Shown one piece after another: positions 1-11,869 of a stretch of 64,000 nucleotides of DNA. The notes beneath the pieces are model-generated. The model did no database searches and was not told the origin of the DNA. It was given only the letters and a program-made list of their open reading frames with translations. Origin of the DNA: Penelope pileata. Its lineage: Eukaryota; Chordata; Aves; Galliformes; Cracidae. Both the position numbers and the translations under genes were made by a program. The stretch is from the NCBI GenBank assembly GCA_013396635.1, contig WBMW01003834.1:1033764-1097763 (forward strand), in the 5' to 3' direction. Every line of letters begins with the position of its first letter. The first letter of the stretch is position 1.

Positions 1-3000
1 AAGCAAGCTCTGTAACTTCAGCTGGTTGGGATTCACTTCGCTGCTATTGTGTGCCAGAGTAAGCAATATGTTTAATTTCTTGGTATTCCAAATTTTTTGT
101 AATGAAGTCTAAATGTTTAGTCCTTCTAGTTAATCTCTGTCACTCTTTCCAGTACAGGGCGACAAGTATATGAACGTGGTAGAAGCTTAGGATGACACTT
201 TTTTTTTTTTTTTTTTTTTCTCTTTTTCCTATTTAAGCGTGCTCTATGTGTGGCAGGTGAGATCCTTCTGGAAGTGGCTGAACCCAGCTCCTCAGTCACA
301 TGAATGAGAGGGTAGGAAAATGGACCCTGTGGTGTTACCATCTTCTCCTGATATGCTGCTCTTGGAGTAGAGAGCATCAGGACCATGCTTCCTACTTAGG
401 GCTGCCATGATCAAGTCTAATCCAGCTCTTAGTGGAGGGGGTTCTCATCTGCAGTCTAACTTCATTGCTTGCTATAGCAAAAGCAAACTCTGAATCTCAG
501 CAGAAGACACTTTAAAGTAGAATGCTCACATCCTCTCTGACCTTGGGTGATGTTAAGAGTGCTTATATACCAACCACATGTGGTTACATGCCTGCTTGAC
601 TGGTGTTTATATACTAATGTGACTGACAAACCAAGATGCATGCATAAATTACATATAGGACATGATTCATGGATTCTTACTGAGTATTTAGTTTATTTAA
701 GAACTTATTTGCAAACTTCAGGAATTGGTATATAATTTGCTTTCCTGAACCTTGTTGGCAATCAAACTTGAGGTTGGGAGAGGTTGCTGTCTGGATATGT
801 TGGGCTCTTTCTGTGGCCTATTCATGAAACTCAATTTAACTCAGCTGCACTTTGCTCTTTTGGAATTGTTGTCCAGAGGCATGTTCAAAGCGCCATCAGT
901 TTAGCTGGCAAGTGTTTATGCTGCAGTGGCATTACTGCTGTGCAGTGCAGATACCTATTTTAAAATAGCTGTGACACCAGTAAGTCCTCTGGCTAAAAAT
1001 TCTGAGAATAAATGAAAGTAGCTTGTCTTAAGGGCTGCAGTATATTAAGGGAAAACTTGGCTTCTGGAAATCGACTGTTAGCTTAGTTAATGGCTAACGT
1101 GTCACAGTTTGATGCATGCTTGAATTAAGACTCCTTCCACATTTCAGTTATACTTCTCACAGTTACTTGTTAAGGCTTCTTCCACAAGACTCCTGATGCA
1201 CTTCTACCTCCACTTATATCATGAGGGGTCTGAGAAATGCATTTTCCCATTGCTGAAAGCAGAACTCACTATTTCATCTTTTTAATCCAATGAATTCTTC
1301 TTCTTACTAACACTTCTCTCACAGTTATTTACTCTTAATGTATTTCCTTTCTTTTCCATTTTAGCATTAGTACCTTTTGCTGATGATTATCTGCATCTTA
1401 TACCTGGAATATATCTCTATGACTGAAATCACAGAGTGTAGGAAGTCATGCAGTAGTGAAATAATTGAATTTCTGAGAGCAAATACAGGCATATTTAAAA
1501 TAAAAATGCAGTCAGAGCTTCAGCCTTCTTGGAAGTTAATTTTATTCACAGTGTTTTAAGCATATTAGTTTTTCAAGTTGATATTCTCCTTACCTTTCAA
1601 ACTCATGAAACTGCATTAAATTGTAATAGATGGTGGTTTTGGCAGTATGTACATAATTCTAAAAAATGGCATTGCTTTGTAGAGTAAGCAGCTGAACTTC
1701 ATGCCGTGGTGGAATGCATGTGTAGCATGGTTCGGTGTGAACGGACATCAAGTGTCCTAGTTCTGTAATTGATTTAGTCTAGCGATAGCATTCCATTGCA
1801 GTGACCAGGAACCCTCAGCCTTCCTTTCTTCTGAGCTAAATCCGAATGTTTTGTAGGCTCAAAGTAATATGTACTTTTTCTTTTGTTCTGTCTTTACTTT
1901 CTGGTTATGTTAATACTCATACAGCCGTCTAACATGTCAGCTTACTTTTCTCAGTAATATTCAGGCAATTCCTTTTTTTTTTTTTTTCTTTTCTCGGAAG
2001 AGTTTTGAAGACCTAAAAGTGGAAACCCAAAGGTTCATTCAGGTGGTAATATAAAGTCTGTGTTCAGGCTTGCATCGTTTCTGTGTTCTGCCATAGACTT
2101 TATAGACTTTTAAGGTCTGTGGTCTCTTTGCCTGAACTCCTCACATGTAAAATGTTTGCTATTTCTTGTAAAAGAACGTTAAATTCTTATATGATATCCT
2201 ACAGGGACGCACTGGTATGCCTTTACTGTGGACAGCTGCTGGCTCTTCTCTCAGCTTCGTATTTTCACTTTGCTATTTAGACCCTGAAAGACTTCTGACT
2301 GATCAGAAGTCTATTATATATGGTGCAGGATGCAAAAGAAGATAACACAGTAGGAATGTAAGCATTGAACAGGAGGTAGACAGAAGTGTGTTACAGCTAA
2401 ATTTTTTTGTAGTCATTAAGAGCTGTGCTATGACCAGTACTGGAGAGTAAGAATGGTAATCAGTTCATAATTACAGTAGTTTTGTAGTGATAATTGTAAA
2501 GTGTCTCTTTTGTATTGAGAGAGAATACTCAAGAGACTCGTCATTAACATGCTAATGTGTTCTGTTAAGAGTGTGTTCCTGTAGCACATTTTAGGCCCAA
2601 ATAAGAGGCATGTCAGGTTGTTATGCATGCAGGACGATTATTTGAATACAGCAGGTGTGAAACTTAAAGGCAAACTTCTGTGAAGCAATTTCTTTGTTCC
2701 AACTACTGCTGTGTGTTAATTGATAATGTCTGTGTCTTCCATGGATGTATAAATACATATAGACCATCAGGAGCACTTAGAAATACTGAAAACAATAGCA
2801 GGATTGTGTTTCAAATATGGCAAGGGTTGGAGATGAGTAGATTCCAATTTGTTCCAGTATAGTTGTGATTGATGTCTGTGATTCTTTACGTATAGATTCT
2901 TTTCACAAACCGTACTTGAAAAATTATGCTCCAGAACTCTAATACCAAGCAGATCCATCATGTATGAATCAATTGTATATTTGCATAAAATGGTATGTCA

Positions 3001-3252
3001 GCTCCTCTTGTAGTCAAAATAGCTTTTAGATAATGATAAATGGGTAGGAGAGGACAGCATTATAGATTTGAATATTAAATGTGTTCAAAAACAATGTTAC
3101 TTGTCTTGATATTCTGTTGATATTCTTTGATATCCATTCTGAAAGCTCTTGCCTGTTTTCTTGTTGGTGAAACCTAAGGCAGGCAGAGTCCAGCTCCACT
3201 TTGGTGGCGAGTAGACTGAGACTTGAACAAGTAAAAGTGAGATCTGAGCAAA
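1..3252. other. Unique AT-rich non-coding DNA, no gene recognised
   Basis: No convincing coding sequence or interspersed repeat was recognised here. There are homopolymer T tracts at 199-219 (21 T) and 1973-1987 (15 T). Short open frames on both strands have no recognisable domains. One minus-strand frame (126-386) owes its lysine run entirely to the T tract at 199-219. The first 57 bases end at a donor-like GTAAGC, so a truncated exon at the window edge cannot be excluded, but nothing else supports one. Confidence 0.6.
199..219. repeat. Poly-T tract, 21 bp
   Basis: An uninterrupted run of T followed by a C and more T-rich sequence. No CR1 or other retroposon body was recognised beside it, so it is called only as a homopolymer. 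Confidence 0.9.
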
Positions 3253-3822
3253 CATTTTGTTGTGGTTTAACTTAGCAGCAACACCACACAGCTGTTGGCT
3301 CACTTCCCCTTCCTGGTGGGATGGGGGAGAGAATTGGAGGGGGAGGGTGGTGAATATAGGACTCATAGATTGAGATAGAAGTTGTTTACTAAGACAGAAA
3401 AGGAAGAGGGAAATAATAATGATAATTATGTATACTTATAAAACAAGTGATGCACAATGCAATTGCTCACCACCCACCGAGGCCCAGCCAGTCCTGGAGA
3501 AGTAGCAGCTCTCTGGCCAACAACCCTCAGTTTCATAGATTTTTTTCACATGATGCCATATGGTATGGAATATCCCTTTGGCCAATCGGGGTCAGCTGTC
3601 CTGGTCCTGTCCCCTCCCAGCTCCTTGTGCCCCCCCAGCCCTTTGCTGGCAGGGCAGTATGAGAAGCTGAGAACTGAAAGGTCCTTGGTGCTGGGCAGCG
3701 CTGCTCAGCAACAACTAAACATAGCTGTGTGTTACCAACATGGTTTTTCTCCTACAGCCATAACATAGCATCATACTATGAAGAAAAATCAGTTTTGTCC
3801 CAGCTGAAACCAGGACACATTT
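3253..3822 (-). mobile_element. Solo LTR of a bird endogenous retrovirus with 5-bp target duplication
   Basis: The LTR proper spans 3258-3817 (560 bp). It begins TGTTGTGG and ends AGGACA on the plus strand, so it has TGT...ACA termini. It is flanked by the direct 5-bp duplication CATTT (3253-3257 and 3818-3822). The block CATATGGTATGGAATATCCC near 3557, the GGGATGGGGGAGAG purine block near 3318 and the end GCTGAAACCAGGACA match a widespread bird LTR type that I know in the reverse direction, so the LTR is read on the minus strand. The promoter region is eroded: the expected TATA box near 3530-3545 reads as TCTATGAAAC on the minus strand. A variant polyadenylation hexamer AGTAAA lies on the minus strand near 3390. 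No gag, pol or env sequence adjoins it, so it is a solo LTR left by recombination between two LTRs. A 5-bp duplication fits class III (ERVL-like) or class I better than the usual 6 bp of class II. The exact family is not certain. Confidence 0.88.
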
Positions 3823-6800
3823 AGGTTTAGTTTGTGAAGTCCAGTCACGTGATGAAGTTGTGTTCAATCTTTTCTCTACCCGAAGGTGATCAGACAGGTT
3901 TTCTGTCAGAACGTATATACCTTGTTTGAAAATCCCATGAGGCATTACGTATGTGCATGGTAAAGAAGGTGTGTTGGCTAGCAGATCACATTGTGCAAGA
4001 GAGTTGTTAGCTTTTTCTTTGATGTTTTTTGCTTGCATGTCTCCTGAGGCATTCAGACCAAGAAAGCTGAGAGTGCCATACCTTTTTTGTTCTTTGTGCT
4101 TTTTAAATCAATCAATTAGTTTGTTTACAACACTTCTGTGGTTTAAGGTAAATGACCAGTTACTGTAGTCTTAGCAAATTTAACTAAAAAACTTTTCAAA
4201 GTTATATTTCATAACTCTTGCATTTCAGTCAGCAGAGTAAATAATAAAAGATTTTGGGAGGAAAAGAAAAAAAAATCCCTACTGTATGTTTAATAGGGTC
4301 AACTTCCTCTTCATTCTTGGTGTGTCAATGTGAACACAAAGTCTTCTGCACCTCTATGTCTTTTTTGGAAACCTCTACGCAGGAGGCATAATTTGCCTCC
4401 ATCCTAATTCCCTTCTGATTCTAAATGCAGTGGGAACATTTGCAAAGAATACATCTTTTCAGTGTGTTGACAAAGCTTCTTCTGTAATTGTGTTAGCTGA
4501 ACCAGACAATGAAGCTGAAATCCGTCTTGAATTAGGGTTTATATAACTCTAACCCAATTCCTAGCTAAGCCTTGCAGACTGAGCCAGAACAGTGAGCACT
4601 GACTGTTCATGTTTTGCTGCGTTCTGAAATACGTGGCCTCATGTACTGGTATTTTTCAGCCCACTTTCACCAATTCAGTTCCACCCTGCTTTACAGTCAT
4701 TTTCCTGTGGCAATGTCACCTGCAAAAGGAGAAAAGACTCAGTTTTACCTATGCTGTCATTTCCAAGTGTATGTTTATGGTAAGGAGGGTGGGGTTGGCT
4801 AGAGAAGTATAATGTTGACTGCTGGAGCGCCTTAGTTCTTGTCCTCCTTTCAGAAGCTCTACCTGAGTAGAACTGACATGGAAATTCTAGTCTGTTCGTG
4901 GTTTTTTGTTTTTTTTTTTTTCCTGCATCCTGGCTTCACTGAAACTCTAGAGTAGTTTTTTGGTTCACTGGAAACCCTACTTTTCTTTCCAAAATACCAT
5001 TGTAATGCTGTGTTCCTGGCTTAACCAGGATTATGCAAGGTCAGATACACAATGGGTGAAATACCTGACACCAATTGTAGAAAAGAGGAATTGGTTTGAT
5101 AATACGCATGTCTCAATGGGAGTGAAAATGGTAGAGCTTGTTACATAGCCAAGTTTAATACTTGGTAAAGATTTAGGGGGAAAAAAAAAAGAGGAAAAAA
5201 GTTTTATAAAATGGTGGTCTGCTTTTTTTAATAGGCTGTGAATGGAATGTACAACATTTCAAAAAGAAAATATTTTTAACTTAATAAATATTTTGAAAAT
5301 ATTTAAATTTTCATCTTCTTTACTGTATTTATTTGGAAATATTACAAATTGAATATTGAAGTTGCAGCAAAAAAGGAACATTGTGGAAAAAGGAGATGTT
5401 TTCTTGCCGATTTTTACTGTTCTGTTTTTTTTTCAGCTCATGGACATGAAAATTTCCATACGGAATAATAAAAAGAAGTAATTGACCTATAGAGTTTCTC
5501 TAAAAATTTTAGTACATATCCAGTGACATTTAGGTTTGGATCAAATTTTAGATAGGAGATTAGTAAGAATAAAATCAACCGGCTTTTTCAGTGAAGTTTA
5601 CTGTTTGAATCTACTTGATAGTCATAAATAATAAATTTTTCTGAATTCCTGAAGTTTCTATAGTCTGTCCTTGCAGACTAATAATAAATTCCCTTTTAGG
5701 TTATAAGTGATGTTTTTCAGCTTCTGAGGACAGAAAAGATTAATTGGAAAAGTCAAACTGTTTTTTTTGAGGGATCTGCTTCTTCAGTTTCAGAGATGAG
5801 AATCTTTCTAGATATGATGAATGTAAATTTGTAGCTGTGTTTAAATTGAGACATAAAAGATTTTCTCAGAAATCATTAGCAGGTCTGTGAAGTCACATGA
5901 GATTATCATGGGAGGAACTGGCAAGTGCCAGGCAGCATCTAGTGTCAGGATGTTGCTCTAAAAGCAAATGGAATAGAAAGCCCCATCTGGCACCTTGAAT
6001 AAGTTAATCACATGGCAACTGAATATGCATTTTGAGGTGGATGCTGATGATACTTTTTATAGTCAATATTAACAAAATAATGGGAAATTCGTATTACATA
6101 TTTACAGGCAGGATAAGTAGGATGTTTTGTTATAAATAATATTTAGTACAGGTTGTATTGAATTATTCTGTCATCATTAAGACTTGCTAAAAAGCTGACT
6201 TGCTCAGATTTTGAGTTACTTAAAGATCTGCTGCAAGCATGTTTCCCAAAGGTTCACAGTAGTGGTAGGTGAAATACAGCCAATCTTTGACAGTGCCGAG
6301 GAAAACAAGTCAATCCTTGTTTTCAGTGTCACTGGACACTGACAGCAGCATGTCTGAAATAATATACAGAGCTTCAGCTGCATTCCATACACCTGATAGT
6401 TTCTCCTTACTGTTTTGACTGAGAATATTGATTTCCACATTCAACCTTTCCTCTCCTTGCATTTGTTCACACTGCTAATCAAATGTGATGGTGTGAAAAA
6501 ATGTACTGAGGCTTTCTTTAAGTTTTCTGGGGGCTCGTTGTGCTTTACCTCTTGGCCTTTTCCCTAGAAAAGGGCAGCTTGTTGCAATGCAGTTTTGCTT
6601 CACTCTTCCTCACATTATGCACACATGTATATAGTATTTAAATACATAGGTATATTTATATATAATGTAACTTCTCCTCACATATTTCCCCATTTCATCT
6701 ATAGATGTGCGTATGAATAGTGGCATCTCTTGTGTATGTCTGCTCTGACTTGCTCTATAGAGATTGTTCCAGCAAAATTATCCTCTGTATAGAGTATTTT

Positions 6801-9800
6801 CCTGTAGTAATTTACTCTATAGTGTGTAACCTTCTGGGACTTCATTATGCAAACGCCTAAGTTGTTGGCTCAATCCCTTATTGTTCTGAAGGAATTTTTT
6901 TTAATTGCTTTTGAAAAAAATTAGGCCAAGGTTAGTACTCACTTCTTCCTTTGCTTATTACCTGTCTTATTCTGATATGACAACTGACAGCAAATTGCTT
7001 TCCTTTGGTGAGATAACTGTGTCTTAATTAATGCATTACTTCAGTTTGGTCAGGGATGCCCACATCCAGAAAAAATAAAAAGCTTGCTGTGGGTATACAA
7101 AAAAAGAGGCAACTCTGCATTTGAAAATATCTTCATGCTTCTCAAGTTCTCTTTTTGTATTTAGGGCCAGGATGTGTTGGCGTTAGGATGGGAATTATGT
7201 AACAGAATAATTGCTTGAAGAGGTACTTGTTGGGCATGACACCCTTTTTTCCTGCTTACTCTTTACATTGACTGGATTTTGTGTGTTTAAAAACAAAACA
7301 AAACAAGGAATGTCTCTATGCAACAGATCTAAAAAAATGTTTCTGTTTTGGCCACATTTGCTTTTTCTATGTGCTCTATCTATCGTTACAGTAACAGATT
7401 GAGTCCAGTCTGCCAAAGTACTGGAATGCAATTTTAAATTTATTACTTCAGATATTTGTTGTTAAGAACTAAATGCTCATATATTCAGTCCTATCGAGGC
7501 TCAGAAACAAGGCTCAGACAGTGATGTATCTAACCAATTATTATTATTTCAGTAATCATAAGCGTGACCTCTGACAGTACATAGCACTTCAGAAGTAGGC
7601 AGCTATTTCTCATCTTTTCCTGGGACGCAGTTCCCAGTTGTGTCTACAGATCCACTGGATGTGATGTTTCATTCTTGTGGTTGCAGTCAGCTGGAGACAG
7701 AAACATTGGCAGCTGAGATGCATAGATCCACATCCAAAAGCTGAATAATTTGGCCCTATGCATTTTTTACGGTGGAGGAGCTATAACAGAAACACCTGGA
7801 CTACTGCAGGTGATCTTGAGTATGAAATGAGAAGCTAAGGAAAGTTACTCTCTTCTAATATTTTAGAATAACAAAACACGTTGAACAACATTGCTTAAGA
7901 ATATGCCATAGGCAACAGACAAGTCTTAAAATTACCTGATTTTAATGTAAACATTCTCCTTCCTGAGTTCTGTAAGCATTTCCTATTATCAGTTTTTAAT
8001 TCCCAAGTTTTATCACAAGTTTCTACCACCATAGGGAAGCAAATCTATGAAAGCACTATGTCTGAAGTTTCATAAATAAACATCAATTACCACTTTGGCA
8101 AACTTGGGGAGGCTTCTACTCACTTTATTGTTTACAGGTATGCCAAAAATGCTGTGTATTACAGAGGAAGATCTACTAACTTCTTTGCCTCTAGAAAGAA
8201 AAAGCTTTTTATGAAAGTAAAGTAGGAGTGAAGAAAAATGATAGTACATTGCATTTGGGAGACAAGTTCTTTTGAGCCATGCTATTTCAGACCTTGTGTG
8301 CTAGAGAATTTGGAAATGGTTTTCTGAAGGATCTCTCCAAATGATTACTTGTATGCAAATGTCAGAGTGTTAAACTTAATTTCCCTCTGTCATGCAACTC
8401 TTGTTTGAATCTACCTAAAGAATAGGGTCTGCATCACCCATTTCAGGAACATTTTGTAAGGTTATGTTAACACGAAGCTGTTGGAAGCTACCTCTATTTA
8501 ATAAAATTTAGGTGATCCACACAGATGGGATTTGAAGAATAATAAGGCCCAAAAAGTTCATCAACTTTTGAAAATGTTCTTAAGGAAAGCTGTGTAGAAA
8601 TCTGAAAGCTGTGTGAGAGAGCAGTGCTCAGCTGTAAGCCAAATTTAGAGCTAACGGGAATTGGTGCAATTTTACAAAGAGATGAAATGGTCTCAGTCCT
8701 TAATTTCTGGACTGTTTTATGAGAATTTAAATACATTAATAACATCTCTGACTTTCTAAGGTTGGCAAAAGAAGTGCAGATGCTGCATTGACAGTTTTAT
8801 CAAAGTAGCTGTGTTGAGGGGTGTTATTTCGACTACTTAACATGTTATGATGGAAACTAAGATATGCAGCAACATTAGTTTTTTTTTTTTCCTTAAACAC
8901 TGAAAACACTGTTTTTCTGTGATATGCCTTAAAGAGAGACCATGGTGTTTCTGCTATAAATTATCTTCGATCATTCCGATAAGAGAAAAAAATATTCTCT
9001 GGTTAATTTTTATACTCACTTCTTGAGATGTTAGTGTGTTAAACCAAACTAAAATCTGAGGAAACACTAAACCTGGACTTTTCTTTATAAAGTAAGTGTA
9101 TTACTGTTTGACCTTGTTAGTGTGCCAATTTCATTGCCTTCTGTGCATTAACATGAATTCAAGTGAATTAACACAGTGGCTTAGATATCAAGTTTACACT
9201 ATAAGCAGAAGCAGAAGAGCCCTTTTAATGGATTTAGAATATTCAGTTAAACTGAAGACAAAATGAAGCAAGAAGAGATATAGAAAAGAGAAACAATCAG
9301 GAGAGAGATTGGATGTTGCTGTAGATGGTGAGCATTCAGTTAATAAACTGCTAGTTAAAAACTAAATTTAGACTTTACTATGCAGCTGATTTTTGCTAAT
9401 ATAGAACAGGTGAAGTGATGGAGTACAAGCAAAATGGCATTTCAGAAAAAAATGAGTTTTAAGGGATTAAAATGTGAGCCATGTAGCCATGTGTCAGAGG
9501 TGAAATGTCTTCTGCATTACTGGGCTTCCTGCTGCTTGCTTCAGGTCTAATACTGCTTTCAGTGAATTAAGAATAGCGGTGTTCCATTAGCTCAGCTGCT
9601 ATCCTGTCTTTATGACTTCTTTTTTGGTAGAGGCCAGAGGCTTCCACTAAATGCTACCTACTGTGGGAAGCCTTCTGTAAACATCATGGCCAGTTCCTGC
9701 CCTGAACCGTTTATGGTATAAAAACCAAATCATAGTATGCCAATGAAATGCGCAAGTGGATCGGCGAGAGGACAGAAAAAAATGCAGAGAGTATTAAAGG

Positions 9801-11264
9801 GTACATTATTACTTACCTTGCACAATTTCTTTCAACAATTATGCTAACCCATAGAAGGCCACCTCCCCTGTCTTCTCAGGCCATGATGAATGGTGTCTGA
9901 GACTGGCTGAGCTTTGTTAGATTGCTACCATCTTTCCTTTGATATTAAACTGAGTTTGAATCAAATGTTGACCAGCAACCGATTCTAAAAAATGTGGAGT
10001 ATTCCACCTCAGTTGTATCTTTTGTAGGCAGTGGTATACTATTCTCTGTAGTATTTCTGTCTGACCTGTATTTTTCATATAGCACACTATTAATTACCTA
10101 AAAGTGTTAGAAAGGCTGTACAGGATCAGACAAAAGATGCATCTTTTCCTTTACCATGTCTTGAGCAGCAGCTGTAAGTAACAAAAAGTAAGAACAAGTT
10201 CAGGGCAAGCATGCATAATACTGCCTTCAATTTTCTTCTAAGACTTCAATCATTTTCTTCTTAGGAATTTACTGAGATAAATGTGGTTTCTGCATTTAAT
10301 AGCTTCCTGTGGATTTCCCTGCCCTGAACTTGTGCAGCATCCCCTTGAATCTATAAAAACTACTCCTTGCTTCTGTACTGTGGAACCACACTGGAAAGCC
10401 ACCTCTAAAGCTAAGCGGCAGCCTAGCTGCAGAATCACTTATGAGTGATATTTTGTACAAATTTGATAGGCAATAAAAATGCATTTCACTGATCTTGTTT
10501 AAGTACATTAACTTGAGAAATATCTAATGCACTAATCATTTTGGTTGTTTTAGCTTTTTTTTTGTCAACATTTTAGTGCTTGTGTCATGCAAATCTGACC
10601 TGTGTCTATTCACATTTTGCTTGAAGAAACTCTAATTTAAATAAATTTTCACTAGTGCATTTTTCTTCATATAGCTAATGCTAGCCTTGACAGCTGAGGA
10701 TGGCATGCAAAAGAGGGTGACTCACTCCTTGGTGTGATTTTCTTGATGGTGTTTCATATTAAATAAAAATGATTTGCTGTTACTGTCTCAGTGACTCTTC
10801 AACATTACTATGTACTCTGAATTTTTCTCGCAACTCTGTCTCAAATATCTCTCAAGTTTAGGAATGAAGAGTAAATGGATTTAAGCTGCAGTCTCCTTCC
10901 TAGATGTCAGATTTTTATTTCAAATGGCTTTTTTATAGCTTTGATTTTTATTATTTTTTGCTTTTTGAAACTGTATTTCTTCATACATTCTTTTCATATA
11001 ACCTACTCTGTACTGGAAAGAATGAAAATATATTTGCTAAAAAGAAAAGCAGCCAGAAAACTTACAAAACTCAGCTTCCCTTTCCCCCCCTCCCCACATG
11101 AGATTTTACTAGGTGAGATGATAAACCTGTATATACCTAAAAGGTTTCCTGTGGAGAAGACACATAGCCTGCTTGAGTTTTTGCTGTGTAATGCACTTGT
11201 ACATATTTTATCTAAATGTGCATTCAATTTTACAAAAGATAGCAAAAAAGCTGAAGTAGTAGTT
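3823..11264. other. Unique AT-rich non-coding DNA, no gene recognised
   Basis: About 7.4 kb without a recognised gene or interspersed repeat. It includes T tracts at 4909-4921 and 8879-8890, an A-rich stretch near 5170-5200 and AT-rich stretches near 5270-5310 and 6630-6670. A block at 4660-4779 has a strong acceptor (TTTTTCAG) and a donor (ATG|GTAAGG), but it is open in all three frames and so says little about coding. A ten-base palindrome CTCTATAGAG lies at 6753-6762, with related motifs repeated over the next 60 bp. Confidence 0.55.
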
Positions 11265-11869
11265 TGATTGAGAAGCCAAGAGTACATGCTTGCAGCCCAG
11301 AAAGCTGACCATATCCTGGGCTGCATCAAAAGAAGCATGACCAGCAGCTCAAGGGAGGTGATTGTCCCCTTCTGCTACTCTTGAGACCACACCTGGAGTT
11401 GTGTGTTAAGCTCTGGGCCCCCAGCACAAGAAAGATGTAGAGCTGCTGGAGCAAGTCCAGAGAAGGCCACAAACATGATCAGAGCCCCTTTCCTATGAAG
11501 AAAGACTGAGAAAGTTGGGGTTATTTAGCCTAGAGAAGAGAAGGCTCCAGGGAGAGCTTATAGCAGCCTTCGAGTAATTAAAGGGAAGATGGGGAAGGAC
11601 TCTTTATCAGGGAGTGTAGTAATGGCTTTAAACTAAAAGTAGGCAAATTTAGATAAGACGTTATGAAGAAATTATTTACTGTGAAGGTAGTGAGGCACTG
11701 AAACAGGTTTGCTAGAGAAACTGTAGATGCCTCATCCTCAGAAGTGTTCAAGGCCAGGCTGGATGGGACTTTGAGCAACCTGTTCTAGTGGGAAGTGTCC
11801 TTGCCCATGGCAAGAGGGGTGGCACTGGATGGTCTTTAAGGTCCCTTCCAACCCAGATCATTCTATGCT
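11265..11869 (+). mobile_element. CR1 LINE fragment, 3' end, old
   Basis: A 5'-truncated CR1 retroposon in plus orientation. It covers the end of the ORF2 reverse-transcriptase region and the short 3' UTR. Diagnostic CR1 phrases read in order: GCAGCCCAGAAAGC near 11292, TCCTGGGCTGCATCAAAAG near 11314, the GAGAAGAGAAGGCTCC block near 11533, CAAGGCCAGGCTGGATGGG near 11750, and the terminal AAGGTCCCTTCCAACCCAG followed by CATTCTATG at the 3' end. The reading frame is broken by several stops and small indels, so it encodes nothing. It is more diverged than the CR1 at 44577-45018 and is presumably older. The 5' boundary is approximate because similarity fades near 11265-11280. CR1 insertions normally lack target duplications and none was seen. 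Confidence 0.93.

Noticed and set aside
126..386. Minus-strand ORF with a long lysine run
   Set aside because: The lysines come from the T21 homopolymer at 199-219.
4660..4779. Exon-like block with strong acceptor and donor
   Set aside because: All three frames are open, so the open frame is not selective. Codon-position bias is weak.
7890..7903. A 14-base match to the microRNA miR-137 mature sequence (ATTGCTTAAGAATA)
   Set aside because: The match breaks down after 14 bases and the upstream sequence cannot form the precursor hairpin arm, so it is most likely coincidence.
10875..11338. Overlapping ORFs on both strands near 11.0-11.3 kb
   Set aside because: They are AT-rich hydrophobic frames that partly run into the CR1 element starting near 11265, with no independent coding signal.
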